Positions 1 through 13,158 are shown, counted from the first letter of the stretch. The stretch: DNA of 64,000 bases from Macrotrachela quadricornifera (GCA_022393335.1 JAJEKB010021880.1:2134318-2198317), one strand, 5' to 3'. Notes: a model not told the origin generated them from the sequence alone. Made by a program: numbers and translations.

Positions 1-1087
1 ATCCATCCTAATAATTTTCGAGAAAAATGAATCGATCTTTAATTCAAATGATTTTTCGTCAATGTCATCTGGAAGAATCAAGTGCCAATAACTGATGAAA
101 TCGATTTTCTTGAAAAATTTAATTTCTTCTATGTCAAACTCTCATGCAAGATATTCACCACCTTTTTGTGCTATGTCCAGGCCAATTGAGATACTCAATG
201 ACTATCACACATATATACACTAAGTTGGATACTTTGTGATAATCAACTTTTTTATCTAACAATTTGATGATTGATCAGATTAATTTTCCTATGATTTGGC
301 AGGAGTTTTCAGTGATATTATTCTAGGATTTTGCCAAATTTTGAGCTCTTTCTATTCTTCAGAATAATTGTGAACTTTAGACTAGATTGCATCAAACTCT
401 ATTGGATTGTAAAATGATAGTAAAATTCAGAATGATGAATAATTAAATCATAAGAGTGGTGTTTTTGTGAAATTCATCTATATTTTCGAAGAAAATGGTG
501 ACCGTAAGTTTTAAGCTCGGATTTTATGACTTTTCTCCTGGTATAATTCAGCTCAAGACAATATTTGAGTTACTAATGAGAGGCTTTGGTTCGATATTTC
601 TATACTATTTTGTAGCACTTGAGAAAACCTTTCAATCCATAGAAAAACTAACCTAATTTGCTATCAAATTGAGAATTAAAAAAAATTGATTATCATCAAC
701 AGTCAGACATATGGATATAGCACAAAGAAGCAGTATAGAGGTAATTCTACTGAAAGATACTCTCTTATTAATCAATTAAAGTAAGGTAGTTATTAAACGA
801 GAATTAGGAGAGAAATCTTTTTTTACATTCTATATCTGCAGTAAAACTGAGTAAATTCGCTTGTGTTCTTTTGGCAACCTTCCTAATATGTAAAAAAAAG
901 TTTAATATTATTTAATTAGCGCAAACTAGATATATATAGTATAATGATAGTTACGGTTAAATAATGTCCAAAGAAGAATTTAAGTTAATGTAAAACTGAT
1001 TAAATGCAGCAACTGTAAACCTAAACTTAAAAAAAAAATAAAATAAAAATACACGAACCCAGACAGACATGATCTTAAAAAAAACAG
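1..1087. other. Gene-free AT-rich stretch with a diverged dispersed repeat
   Basis: No convincing coding region on either strand. About 465-740 resembles, over short blocks, the non-coding part of the duplication seen at 38.69-38.82 kb and 61.96-62.07 kb (a block about aaattcatctatnttttc, followed by a motif about gayayagcacaaaraag). The same second motif occurs inverted near 165-190, so the stretch may be a decayed foldback repeat. The match is by eye and weak. Confidence 0.35.
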
Positions 1088-1158
1088 GTTCAAACAGCGT
1101 AAATACGGCATTTTAACAGTAGGCCACCGTTAAAACGCCGTATTTACGCTGTTTGAAC
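1088..1158. repeat. Near-perfect 30-bp inverted repeat (hairpin)
   Basis: Left arm 1088-1117 and right arm 1129-1158 are reverse complements with one mismatch (a G-T pair if transcribed). They are separated by an 11-base loop (agtaggccacc). The arms are richer in GC than the surroundings. Weakly matching cagacagac-type blocks lie further out (about 1062 and 1218, inverted), so it may be the core of a small MITE. No target-site duplication is evident. Confidence 0.85.
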
Positions 1159-2410
1159 GTGATTTTATTTTTATTAAAATTTCTACGCGTGCCTCACGAT
1201 TTTTTTCTGAGTTTTGTCTGTCTAGAGATTGTTTCTTATGATTTTTTAATATAAAAGCCTTCGATCTAAATATTGGATTGTTAAACGAATGTCAATCCTG
1301 ACGAAGAATCTAGTCGACGGATTGATCATCTGGATATTTTTATTATTATGATTATGAAAATCGTTACAAAATAAATTAAAACTAGCTATAACAACTCTTC
1401 TCTATAAAAATGAAAGAAAACTTTGCTGGCTCTTATAGTAAAGAGTAATATGTTGTCGCAAGAGATCAAAGATAACTTTGGCATGTAACAACTCATTTAA
1501 AATTGGTCTGATTGATGTTGAACGAAAGTCAACTAATACAAGAAATGAAACCTTAAAAATTTCTTTGTTGTGATAAATATTACCCGAGTTTTTTTTATTT
1601 CGTTTGAGATACAGCAATCTGAAATAAAAAAAGAACGGTATACGATTAAATTTCAACAGAAAAAGAGCAAGTTGAATTACTTAAATAATAATTTGGATTG
1701 AGTATATTACTTACACTAGATGTGATCCATCAAAATAAAAATATTTAGTTTTTTTTATTATTTAATCTAATTGCTGATTAGTAGGTCATTAAATTAGTTC
1801 AATCTAAAAGCGAACTTTATCGTAATGTATACAGGTGTTATCTTAGAAGTAAAAGTATTTATTAGTACAAAGTGTTTTATGGCCAACACGAATAATAAAA
1901 GATATTAAATGAGTCTTGAGAACTGTTTCATTTGTACTTGTCGAGTAATCCAGTCAATATCAGTTTAAGAAGAAACTTACGTTACAATAGGTTACAATTG
2001 TTAATATATATATAGTAACGATCAAAGAAAACTTAGAGTCTTCGACAAATATTCATAAACTGGTTATTATTAAATATTAGGTTTATATAAGATAATAGTA
2101 ACAATCTTACCTCTCGGACCGTTCAACGTCTTTTTTTGATTTTTTTTGTAAGTGAGAGAAGCTAAAATCATTCAGAGATGTTAGATTTATCATGCTTATC
2201 TTGTCTCTCAGATTTGCCCGACATAGATTGTCTACTACATCTGATGGAGCTATAGACTATGTGATGCATTCAGATGAAATTACAAACTAGCTGCCAATTT
2301 CACTAGTTCTAGTCTAACTACCAAATCTGATAGAAGAGACAGACTTGATTTTTATCTCCAAAATCTGATTTTAGTGAGAATAGCTGCAAAAAAAATAGGA
2401 AATTGAAATT
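1159..2410. other. Gene-free AT-rich stretch
   Basis: Nothing supportable. A short open frame at 1402-1656 on the minus strand (84 codons) has no recognisable motif and biased composition, so I do not call it. Confidence 0.4.
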
Positions 2411-3214
2411 AGTTCCTACGAATGTACTGAGTAATGTCGAAAGGAAAAATGTCGAATGGAAAAATGTCGAATGAGAAATGTCGAAAGTAAAAATGTAGAA
2501 AAGTGAAAATGTAGAAAATAAAAATGTAGAAAAGTAAAAATGTAGAAAATAAAAATGTAGAAAAGTAAAAATGTAGAAAATAAAAAATGTAGAAAATAAA
2601 AATGCCGAAAGTAGAAACATCAAAAACCAAAATGTTCGAAAGTAAGTCAGTAGTATCACACTTGAAAGTTCAATTCAAGAATTACACTATTCAAGTTTTA
2701 AACTCTACTTCTTATTTTGCTCTCCCCGCTCGCATTACTCACCCCCTCACTCTCACATTGCTATCATCCCCTCACCCTCACTCTCACATTGCACTTCCCC
2801 CTCACCCTCACTTTGGTCTCTCCCCCTTACATTGCACTCCTCCATCACTCTCACCCCCTCACTCTCACTTTGGTCTCTCCCCCTTACATTGCACTCCCCC
2901 ATCACTCTCACCCCCTCACTCTCACTTTGGTCTCACCTCCCTCACCCTCACTTTGAAGTTCAAGTTTGACACATATATTTCTGACAACAGTAACACTACT
3001 AAGATCCTATCTCGGTCATCTTTGAACTTTTCTACATTTTTGGCTTTCGACATTTTTAGTTTTCTACATTTGTCCTTTCGACATTTTTATTTTTCTACAT
3101 TTGTCCTTTCGACATTTTTTGTTTTCTACATTTTTCCTTTCTACATTTATCCTTTCGACATTTTTCCTTTCGGCATTTTTTTTTTCGACATTACTCAGGC
3201 ATACCGTTCCTACT
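2411..3214. mobile_element. Non-autonomous element with inverted arrays of a 15-16 bp repeat
   Basis: The left end carries about 14 degenerate copies of a 15-16 bp unit of the form aatgtcgaaaggaaa (2432-2640). The right end carries about ten copies of its reverse complement (3030-3200). Both outermost units run into the shared terminus ctgagtaatgtcgaaa, which is identical for 16 bases in inverted orientation (about 2426-2441 and 3183-3198). The interior is a C-rich minisatellite and unrelated sequence. Open frames of 73 to 204 codons across this region are by-products of the repeats. Related arrays occur at 49.38-49.54, 52.48-52.57 and 54.69-54.77 kb, the first two flanking a MULE transposase remnant. 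By inference this is a non-autonomous MULE-related element. Confidence 0.6.
2811..2936. repeat. 57-bp C/T-rich minisatellite
   Basis: The block starting ctttggtctctccccctta recurs at 2811, 2868 and 2925, an exact 57-bp period with about 2.2 copies. Looser ccctcactctcac repeats extend left to about 2740. It lies between the inverted arrays of the surrounding element. Confidence 0.85.
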
Positions 3215-3330
3215 AAATCCTTCTTATCAGAATTTATTATATACCATTGGAAAGAGTATTCAAAACTGAATAGAATAATGTATTTGAAGTTCGGACATTA
3301 CTGTTCTTTATGTCCAACTTTTTAAAAGTA

Positions 3331-4373
3331 CCCATGTAACTCAGAAACGCAGACTAAACGCGTTTACGGTTTCATTTTATTTCATTTCTGAAAAAGAACA
3401 AATGCGTTTTAATAGATTTTCCTCACCATACCGATCAAAAACGCGTCCACACACTTTTTTTAGATAAAAATAACTGAGTTTACGAATAAATTTTGGCAAT
3501 GCTGGAACTAATTTGACATAATCCCTGAAAGATTTCTATATAATTATACACCTAACTATTACGTAGGTTAGAAAACTTATAGTTGAGTTTTTTTTCAAAT
3601 ATTTTTACAATGATATTCAATCATTTTTTTGTGGAATGTAATAAAATTTTCAGATAAATAATAATAATTTTAATAATCTTTCCAAATGAAACCATTACAT
3701 TTCTTAGATTAGAAATTATCTTATATTACAATATAAGCTTTTAGTTCTGTTCAATTGAAGGCTTTTCTGTCAAAGATATTCTAGTTGAAAAATTAAATTT
3801 TTAGACATGGAATAAAACGAAAAATAATGATTATTCACGAATACGAGTCAAAGTCGAGTAGTCGATGAAAATTATTGTTCCAGAAAATAACAAATAAGAA
3901 TACTTAAAAATTCACCAAGAAAAATAAAACTAAGAAGCAGAATTATATAATTATTAGTTTTAGAAATAAAAATATTTTCTGCGAGTTTATTAAACTGTTT
4001 TTAATTTCAACGAAACTAATTTATCCTTCTTGAAGCACTATAATCTATTTTCATTTGTTTTATTTTCTTCAATGAAAAAGTCTACATTTTATCATTCGAA
4101 AATTATCAGAAATCTAAATTCTTAACTAATATTAAAGAAGATTTATGATATTTTATATATTTAATTTTATTTGAAATAAGTTTTAAAAGACTATCTTATT
4201 AAAAGACAAATCTAACTTATCTATATATATGTCAATATAGTTCATTGGTTCAAGTAAGTAGATTTCTAATCTAACGTCTTATGTTTTATCTTATTTTTGA
4301 ATGCGTTCAAGAAAAGAAACGCGGTTCGGGTGCGTTTACAAACGCGTTTAATCCCAAAGAATTTTCACATGGG
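3331..4373. mobile_element. Possible 1.0-kb element with short terminal inverted repeats
   Basis: The left end reads cccatgtaac and, 25 bases on, ctaaacgcgttta. The right end in reverse complement reads cccatgtgaa and then attaaacgcgtttg. The interior is AT-rich without open frames. No target-site duplication is clear at the flanks, so the boundary is tentative. Confidence 0.35.
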
Positions 4374-6382
4374 GATATTTTGTTCCAATTATTTCCACAA
4401 AAAAACAGATTTTTGAGATGAAGGTCAAGTCTACAGACAAAATTTTTTTAAAGAATCTGATAGAGTATGAAATTCTCTATCAACCAATGTATTTTCTTTT
4501 TATTTTAGCGCAAATCTCTTAGTCAGGAAATGCGAAATATTAGAGAGTAATTAAATCTATATTATCATTTAAAGCTGTCTAATCGTTACCATCCGGTGGC
4601 AAAACTTCTTCGGAGACAAACGTTTCTGAATGTTGTACAAAAAGAACAAAATGACATATTACTTACTTAATTCAATATTTCGTGCAAATTTTGTCTTAAA
4701 TATGCTATCAATTTCTTAATGTGCTGGAAAGTGGATTGAAGATACTATGCACTGCATGAGTTAAAATATTCCACTTTATCATTTAGTCAGAAAAAACAGA
4801 TTGGTTTACAAAGTCGACTTATATACATTGTACTTAACGATAATATGTAAAAAAAAACAAGAATTTTACTTGAAATTCGCTTTGCTAGTACCTTATTTAT
4901 TGCAGAAAGTTTTATGAAAACCAAGCAGATAAATGTTTTTCTTCATCGTTAATGTATGTAATTAACTACATAAATTTATTATATAAATTAGAAAAATAAC
5001 CTATAGATATTGATTTATGTTCTAGCCTTGCCGATTCTTTTTACTTAGAAGTATATCATATTGGGAAAAATATGATAAATACTTACATCCTTTTTTGCTT
5101 TCTTTTATTACAAGGAAAAAATATTTCTTTGGCGTATAACGACGAGAAAAATGAATAGAATAAATGAGAAACAGAAAGAAAAACTTCGACGCAAAAGTTA
5201 TAGAAGATTTTTTTTTCTTCATAATACTAACAAGAAAGAATAGAAGAAAATTGGCGGACGGCAATGACTATCATGAGAACATTACAGCCTTTCTTGTTAA
5301 TGTTTGTAGTATAAGAATAAATATATATCTATATGTGCGGAATGGCTTACTATATAAAAAAACCACTTATTTTTTATTGTTCGGTTCCTACCAGTCTAGT
5401 CTATTTATGGTAATGCAATGTTTTACTGCAAGGTGTAAATATGTGATTAATTAAATACTTAGAAAAAAAAAAAACAATTCTCTGACATAATTTCAATATA
5501 ATCTTTATATTTATTTAAATTTTTATAGTGTCGTTAGATTGTTTTAGAAGCAATTGTATTCAGAAATCGCAGCGATATATATATATAGAAATTTATATGA
5601 AAATTAGAAACAATATATATTAGTTTATTGATCTCATAGGGTTATCAAGACATACATTTGTAAAAAAGAACATAATAATTTGATTGCAATAAGATATTTA
5701 TCACACCTCCTATGACGTATTAGATTTTAAAATGTGAAGAGCGAGAGAGAAAAAAAAGAAAGAATCCGAAATGGTGGATCATTCATAGTGGAGACGTTAA
5801 GGACAGCCATTTATGAAGTTATATATAACTTGACGTAGAAAGTATCGTATTAAATGAATAAAGGAAAGAAGACAGAAATAAGAACACATATTATGGTGGT
5901 TCAACATTTGATCTTTTAAAAAAGTCTTTTTGTTTTCCGTGGTAATAAAAGAAGGAGAAAATATCTAAATTCGTATGATGTGCCCCTTGTGTGTAACGAT
6001 TCATGAAGAAATTATTTTTCCTTATCTCCATAGACCTGTAGAAGCTCTTGTCTGAACCTGTGGATATAAGATATGCTTTCCAAATCTCCCTATATTCCTT
6101 TCTTTCTGAAGATTCCGATAAATGTTTTATAAATTTTTGTCAGTAGTCATACACATAATCGAGAAGTGATTTTTCTTGTGCAATTACTAGTGTTGTATAG
6201 TCATTCCATCCACAAAGATTGTTTATTAGACGAATACCGGAACAATAAGCATGTTCTATTTTTTCCTTTTGGTTTTCAGTATAGAAGAACCAGGTTGGAA
6301 ACAGCCAAAAAAAGTGAGGAAGCGCAAATGCATAAAAAAGTTTTTTTCGATCGAAATTGTACGATATATTTTCTTTAGAGGA
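4374..6382. other. Gene-free AT-rich stretch
   Basis: Overlapping short open frames around 5022-5454 on both strands show no domain or codon signal. A poly-purine stretch lies near 5745-5765. I see no gene here. Confidence 0.4.
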
Positions 6383-7490
6383 TTATAAACTCTTTCGTAT
6401 TTTCATTATTCTTTTTGTTATGAAAGTTCCCCAACCTATTTTTGTACTTATTTCTACGCCTAAATATTTGAAAGATGAAACAAATTCTACTTTGTCTTTT
6501 TTGTAGTAAACGTTTGGATGATTTGGTGTAACTGTGTCGTGCACTAACATCACTTTCGTTTTTTTCACATTTATTGGTAATAGCAAGTCATTTTGAAAAT
6601 TTCTCTAATAGATCCATAGCTATCTTTGCTTGTTCTTTTAATTCGACAATATTTTCCGATAGTTTTTTTTCTATTGATCCTTTTAGAATTAGAGCAACAT
6701 CATCGACAAACAGATGAGAAGAGAAATGAGCTAACACTTTGGATAAACAATGAATGTCAAGACGAAAAAGTGTTGCTGATAGGACCGAACCTTGAGGAGC
6801 TCCTTATAATATTTTTATTCTTTTCGAATGTGCGTTGCCATGGTGGATCGTTATTGTTCTGTTTTGTAACCATTGATAGATCCAGTATATTAGAGGGAGA
6901 GGCATGTTGAGTTCTATAAGGTTATAGATGAAAGCTAGGTAGTACAGTCTATCGAAAGCTGATAGAAAGTCGATAAATATAACAAGAGCAGATCTATTAC
7001 AAGCAATTACAGTAAGCCTTAAATCTTCACACACACCATTTCAAAATCTGATTGTGAATACAGCACTCATACCATTTATCAATGTTTGATAAGAGGGATA
7101 TAGGACGTATTTATTTTCTTCGAGATATATCCCATCTATTTTGACCCCTTGATATGTATGTTATATGTTTTTCTCTTCTCTCTTGTTCGAATGTTGCTCT
7201 TTCCATTAAGTATGTGTGTTTTGCCAAGATGTATTCATCGAGATGATAAAGAAATCGTGATCGTCTATATTTTCTTCTCTTTCGGTTAACTTCTTTCGCT
7301 AGCGATATAAAAAAGCGTGGCCAGGGTGGTTTATACTTGATGGCCGGCAAATATGTACTTGTCCTATCCCATAGAGAAGCAAGGAAGATAGAAAATATGG
7401 AGAAGAAAGTTTGTTCGTCTAGTGAACCAGTATATTTGACAAGTAACGCCCATCTTATGAATTTGTAGTCCTCTTTCTAGAAAAAAATTT
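6383..7490 (-). pseudogene. Decayed non-LTR retrotransposon reverse transcriptase
   Basis: This is a broken reverse transcriptase read on the minus strand. About 7490-7111 gives a basic pre-RT region (PWPRFFISLAKEVNRKRRKY). 7034-6804 gives RT box A (VIFIDFLSAFDRLYY) and the segment before box B (WIYQWLQNRTITIHHG). After a stop, 6800-6640 gives GAPQGSVLS and the catalytic C box FVDD. After a frame break near 6595, 6586-6383 gives the thumb-side motif FKYLGVEI. At least one stop and one frameshift disrupt it. The endonuclease part is not visible. It lies on the same strand as the better preserved LINE at 7917-10304 but differs from it in sequence, so they look like two insertions of different families. 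Confidence 0.8.
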
Positions 7491-7916
7491 AGTATGATTA
7501 TTATTGAAAATAATTTCAATGTTGATTATATTATATCTCACAATCTTCTTGATCATATTATAGTTAGAAAACAAATATTTTTTTTTTATTTTTTTATTAT
7601 GCGTTTTCATGAAACACTCGGAAGTGCTTACATTATGAATTGAAAAAGGTGATATTTTTGTTTCAATATAAGCTACAATTTCGGTGCAGAAGTGGTTATA
7701 TATAATTCACTTTTAACTCCAGATACTAATTTTTGAATCAGTTCATGAAAGAGAGGAAGGAAGAAGAAGAAAAAGAAAGGAAAGAAGGAAGGAGAAAAAA
7801 AATATATATATAGAAGCGGGAAATGCTGAAAGCGAAGAATTGAAGAAGGGAAAGGTGAATGCAAGGCCCCAAAGAACGAAATTAGCAATACATCGCGCTC
7901 TTATCTTCACATGTTA
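7491..7916 (-). other. Probable 3' untranslated trailer of the downstream LINE, with A-rich end
   Basis: Read on the minus strand, this follows the terminal stop of the LINE coding region. It has a pyrimidine-rich block (7750-7800) and then an A-rich tract (7575-7600, minus strand) that could be the tail. The exact 3' end and target-site duplication were not found. Open frames here are low-complexity. Confidence 0.35.
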
Positions 7917-10304
7917 TTATTCCATTTCAGTAAATGAAATCCACTTCAAGAATAATGATTCATGCTTATTTATCAGTAATTTAACTCGATTGGTACGAAA
8001 AAACTGGCCAAGATGATCATTTTTCTTCTTATAAAACTCATCCCAGGCGAAAATATCATTATAGAACAGCGAGCGATCCAAATCAGTTGTGTACATACTT
8101 TTAAGACTTTTTCGAATATACTGTTTAACGTAAAATTCTAATGACTTTTCATCGGTCAGTGTGTACAGATTTCGAGCTGAGGCAAAGGGACAACGATGTA
8201 CCAGACGAATTCCTACACGAAATTTCTGTTGTAAGATTTGTTGCTGTGATTCTGGAAGTAATGGAAAAAAAGGAAATAACTATGCAAAAAAACATTGTCT
8301 CAAAGCTTTAGTGGACATAACTCTTCCTGATTGTAGCCATCTAAGTTTAGCAAGAGACTTCTGAATATTTACTAGACATCTGTTTATTGTTGGTTTTAGG
8401 GAGAGTTTGCTTGTCCATGTAAAACCTAGATACTTAAACTCATTTACAATTTGAATTCTGTGACCGTCCATTTCTATTTTTATTCTAGGTTTCTTTATTT
8501 GTGAGTAAAACAATTGAGCAACAGTTTTACTTATGTTTATAGGTTATTTCCATTTTGTCGAGTATTTAAATAACAGATTACATATTTTTGAACCTTCTTG
8601 CTCTAAATACTCGATCATAGGTGCTAATTTAGATGTTAAAGGGGGTCTTATAAGAACGCAGAGATCGTCAGCGAACAGATGTCCCGAATGAGCTCCGATG
8701 GACTGGACAAGATCAGAGTGAAATACTATAAATAAATACGGGCTAAGACTACTTCCTTGAGGTAATCCGATGTTTATACGAAAAATTTCTGATGATTTAT
8801 CTCCAAATACTACATAAGCCTTCCTATCCTTTAGCCAGGATACTAATATTTTCAATATACTAACGGGTATTCTTAGCCTCCACAGTTTTGTTAAAAGTGC
8901 TGTATGCCACACACGATCGTAGGCTTTTTGATAATCTACATATACAGCTAAAGTTGGTATATTAGCAGCCAAACTATTCTTAACCTCTTGAAAGATTGAC
9001 AACACCCTTGTAGGCAGTAAACATCTTGAACGAAAACCGGATTGTTCTACTGGTATAATATGATTTGTCTCGGCCCAATATTTTACTCTATTTAACACTA
9101 GTTTTTCAAAAAGTTTTGAATGAGTTGCGAGTAAGGAAATTGGGCGTGTTTGATCGCATTTAGGAATACCGGCTTTTATTTTATTTAGGGTGATTATCTT
9201 CGCTAGTTTCCAATCTTCTGGAAAGCTACATTTACTTAACCATTTATTAAAGCATACAACGAGACATTCAATGTAACTTATTGGAAGTTTTTTGATCATG
9301 AAGTTCGATATTTGATCAAATCCTGCTGATTTCGTTGGTTTAAGAGATTGGATTATTCTTCTGATCTCAATGATGTTAGTTTTTTCCATTTGTTCTCTAG
9401 AGTTGGATAATATGTTCAGTATTTCCTTACATTCATCAACAACTTCTACTTCATGTGAATCTGACAGATTAATCACTGGCTCTTTGAGTTGTTCACTATA
9501 ATATTTATATAGTTCGTTCGTAATATCGTTTGGTTCTGACAGTACTTTGTTACCACTCAAAAGTTTATAAAATGGTAGTGTACGTGCTTTATAGATACGT
9601 GATAAGAAAGTCCAAAACTTTTTGTCTTTATTGTCGTGTGTTTGTTGAATAGTTGTCAAAAAATTTTGCCATTGAGTCGCTTTATATTTCCCTATCTCGT
9701 TTTTAATTTCTCTGGTCATAACTCGAAGAAGTACTCTCAATTCTCCTTTTGCTATACCATTTTGACGTAGATGATAGTATTTGTTTCTTATTTTTCTTAC
9801 TTCTTTCAATTTCTCAATTATATAATAAGGCAGTGATGGTTTATATTTCTCTTTTTGCTTCCATTTTGTTACTCTATTTTTCAATGCTGCAAGGAAGCGC
9901 ACGTACTGACAATACCATCCATTTATGTTTTTTCTTTTCTGTTCTTCCGACCAAAATGTTTGAAGGAATACTAAAATAGCTTCAAATGCCTTCCAATTTG
10001 TGTGTGGGAACGTGCCTTTCAAATTGAAAGAAATATTTTCACATGTTAAAATAAGAGGCCAATGATCACTACTACCAAATTGTATTGTTTCACATGAAAT
10101 AGCTGTCATATTTGAAAAAGATAAATCTATATGGCGCATGGAGCGTTTTGACGAATGTGAAGTCGACGGAATGTAGTTGAGATTGTTAATCTCTATCCAT
10201 TCTTTCACATATACTCCTCTCTTGTCTGTTAATGGGCTATTTATGATAATCGGCATTCTTTTGGTAGAAATAGCTTTATGAAATCGTGAAGATGAGTAAC
10301 GCAT
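7917..10304 (-). pseudogene. 5'-truncated non-LTR retrotransposon ORF2 (endonuclease C-terminus + reverse transcriptase)
   Basis: One frame reads for 795 codons, interrupted by only two nonsense codons: TAA at 8544-8546 and TAG at 8280-8282. Residues about 10-95 are the C-terminal end of an APE-type endonuclease (RHIDLSFSN, then SSDHWPLIL). The RT domain follows, with box A VYVDYQKAYD (Asp about residue 457), box B GLPQGSSLSP and box C FADD (about residues 544-547). After the first stop come the thumb motif FKYLGFTW and a C-terminal tail that ends with TAA at 7917-7919. A stop two codons before the first Met, plus the missing endonuclease N-terminus, indicates 5' truncation, as is usual for LINEs. 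The clade looks CR1/jockey-like, but that is a guess. The low damage suggests a fairly recent insertion. Confidence 0.88.
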
Positions 10305-12972
10305 TAATTATTAGATATCGCCTACCTACACTCCTAAAGTAATGTGTAAAATACAGAATGTTTCAAAATTAATAGAACATAAAGGATATCTTATAGTTAA
10401 TGATGATAAATTCTTGATGACATTTTTCATATTTTTTATTGATATAGAAAAGTGAAACTTTCGATAGTAAAAAGATCTTGATCAAATATTTATATGATAA
10501 AGATTTGAGCTTCCTACATTAATAAAAAGTATGAAAAATACCCTTAACAATTTATCTCCAAAGAGTACTATAGAATACTCTTTATATCTTATTACTTTTG
10601 AGCCATTCTGTACATAATATAATGTTATGTAAAACAACTTTTCTCCTTTGTGTATGAAAAATGTTAAATTCGATTTATGAAACGATTACTAATTACTCAC
10701 TACTAAATCGTGCACTGTAAAAAAAGCATGTAATGTATAAAGTTTGATTATTCACAGAATACTTTTTTAATGAGACCAATAAATTTGATAACTGTAATCT
10801 ATCTAATGATAATAATTCCATTAAGACAACCACATATTAGCTAAAAAATAATCACAAAATAAATATTAATCAGATAACATCATAAAACGAACAATACACT
10901 AATGAATGAATCAAAATCAATGAATCATAACATTTTAAAAATACAATATCATGTACCTTGAAGAATGAACCTAAAAATAACGATATTGAAATTATTTATA
11001 AATATACACATAATGAATTATTGAATAAAGATGATAATCTTGCTAATCTATGAATAACTACGAGTAATGATTATGAACTTTGTAAAGTACCATGAAATAA
11101 ATTAAATCATAACAAATCTAGTAATAATAATTCATGTATTAAAACAAAGAAATATGTGTATTACTAACAATATCCAAATAATCAATAAAAATTAGTTTGA
11201 AAATGATACAAAGCCTTGTATTCCCACTCACAAGTATACATCACATACTAATCAAATAATTGCGAAAGAATATTAAATAGTGCGTTCATTTATAATCAGA
11301 CATAAATCATGAGTTTAATTGATAATGTAATATATAATAAAACTAATGTTGAGTACTCCAAGAACAATAGTCGATACAATATCAAAATAAAAATAAATAT
11401 TATAATAATCATTTAATTAACGTGTAAATGAAGCGTCACCTAATCCATGTCAAATTTATTATAACTACAATTTCATGAATAATGAGAATCTATATGACAT
11501 CAATAACAACATTTATAAAGTTGAATAAACTATGACTAAATTAAAAGAGAATATAATTTAAAAATTGGAAACAAATTATGAATCTAAATAAATGAATAGT
11601 CAACTTGTTTAAGATGACAAAATATACGTAAACTACTCATCACAAAATACTCAATTTCAAAAAACTTTTCTACATAATTGCAACAAAAACATCTACTCTA
11701 TACCTTTACATATTTTTCCTCACAGGTAATAAACACATCTACCATCTACATGAATATAGATTCTTATGAAATCTTATACCTTTTATTCCTTTCTATCAAT
11801 GTTATCAATCCTCTCTCGTTGTTTGCTCTTTACCACATTATTATTGAAATGTATCAATTTCATTGTTATCTAAAATTTCTTAGCACTAATTAGTATAAAC
11901 AGTTTATTCATAAATTCTTCGATTACACATGTCCTCTAGTTACACGTAATCATTTCAACATGATATAGTTAAAAATCATTTTTATTCAGCTATTATTTAT
12001 ATCTTCTTACTTAAATTATTGTCTTGAGCAATCTCTAATGTTTGTTTAATAATTTTTAAATCATCAAAATCAAAATAATAATATATGAAAGTATACTTTA
12101 AGTATTAGTTATAACTTTTTTTTTATAGTTACATTTCGAATATTCCATATCATAAGAAATAGTTATAAATATAGCATCTGCTTTTTTAAGAAGCAAACTT
12201 GAAATACAACAGATAATATTCTGTAAAAAAATTTTTCGTTCATCTATTCTATGTTTAACTGGCCTTGTTCTATAATTTCTTTGTTTGATTCTCTTTCCCT
12301 CTTCGTCTACTTGAAAGAAAGAGATAAAATCTTTTCACAACTATTATTTTATATAATGGTTTACTATTACATAATTTATTAAATAATACTAATCTTAACA
12401 TCGTTAGTCCATGTCTATCAACTGAGAAAGAAAAAGAAACTGGTGATAATAATCATGTTAAACGAGATATTGCTGCAGGTTGTATTGATATTGGTGTATT
12501 ACAAAACAACAGTCAACGATCATAGATCAATAATAGAATATTTAATTAATATTTTCAATAAATACAACATTTGTTACCAGAGCAATTAATACGTATCACA
12601 AGTATACAGGTCCAAACAGAAAAAACTTCAGCAACACCACTATTATCAATAATATCCAGACGAGCAACGTACAGATACAACAATATTACAAGCATACTAT
12701 TCATTATTTCTTATACAAAACAATCGATTGCTAAAAAGCGAAAGTTGAGATCAGTAGATTGTAGTTGTCTCTTCTTTAAAATAGACAGGTCAGTTTGTTT
12801 TTCAATTAATCGATACAAGTAAGCATAACATAACAATGCTCTTATACAAAATTCCCTCTTTTTGAAATCCACACTTCCATCGCTTCCTGTAGTACTCACT
12901 CATCTGTATTGTGGACCGACGTACAAATAAAAAAGAAATGTTTTCCAAAAAACATATCTTTGACCCTGAATC
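10305..12972. other. Gene-free, very AT-rich stretch with faint coding-like debris
   Basis: 10.3-12.4 kb is AT-rich and full of stops. About 12,415-12,525 reads on the plus strand as a short, non-repetitive stretch (KRDIAAGCIDIGVLQNNS before a stop). About 12,570-12,900 has overlapping open frames on both strands. These could be remains of a gene, but I recognise nothing. Confidence 0.35.
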
Positions 12973-13158
12973 ATGTCTATATTACAATTTAAGCCATCTG
13001 ATGAGCCCCTTGAGAAAGAACGAAATCGTGATCATGGCTTCTCAATACATCCTTATCTAAAACTTGGTATTCTCACCTGTAATTTAAAAAAAGCTGCTGA
13101 TATAGATGTATCAAATCGTAAAAATTTACATAAAAGCTTTCGAGTAATTACTTTTTGA
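12973..13158 (+). CDS. Hypothetical 61-residue open frame upstream of the peptidase gene
   Basis: A short frame of mixed, hydrophilic composition lies 155 bases before the peptidase start. It could be an exon of an upstream or alternative transcript, or chance. There is no recognisable domain, and no clear splice donor links it to the next exon. Confidence 0.15.
   Translation: MSILQFKPSDEPLEKERNRDHGFSIHPYLKLGILTCNLKKAADIDVSNRKNLHKSFRVITF

Noticed and set aside
2430..2640. CRISPR-like array
   Set aside because: The units are 15-16 bp and contiguous, without unique spacers, and the context is eukaryotic.
2318..3325. Overlapping open frames of 73-204 codons on both strands
   Set aside because: They are translations of the inverted 15-16 bp arrays and the 57-bp minisatellite, with strongly biased composition and no domain.
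7673..7888. 71-codon open frame on the minus strand
   Set aside because: It is phenylalanine-rich low complexity from a purine/pyrimidine tract in the LINE trailer.
8280..8546. Stop codon reassignment or readthrough in the LINE
   Set aside because: TAA and TAG both occur inside the frame, while host genes in the window end normally with TAA, TGA or TAG. Decay explains it.
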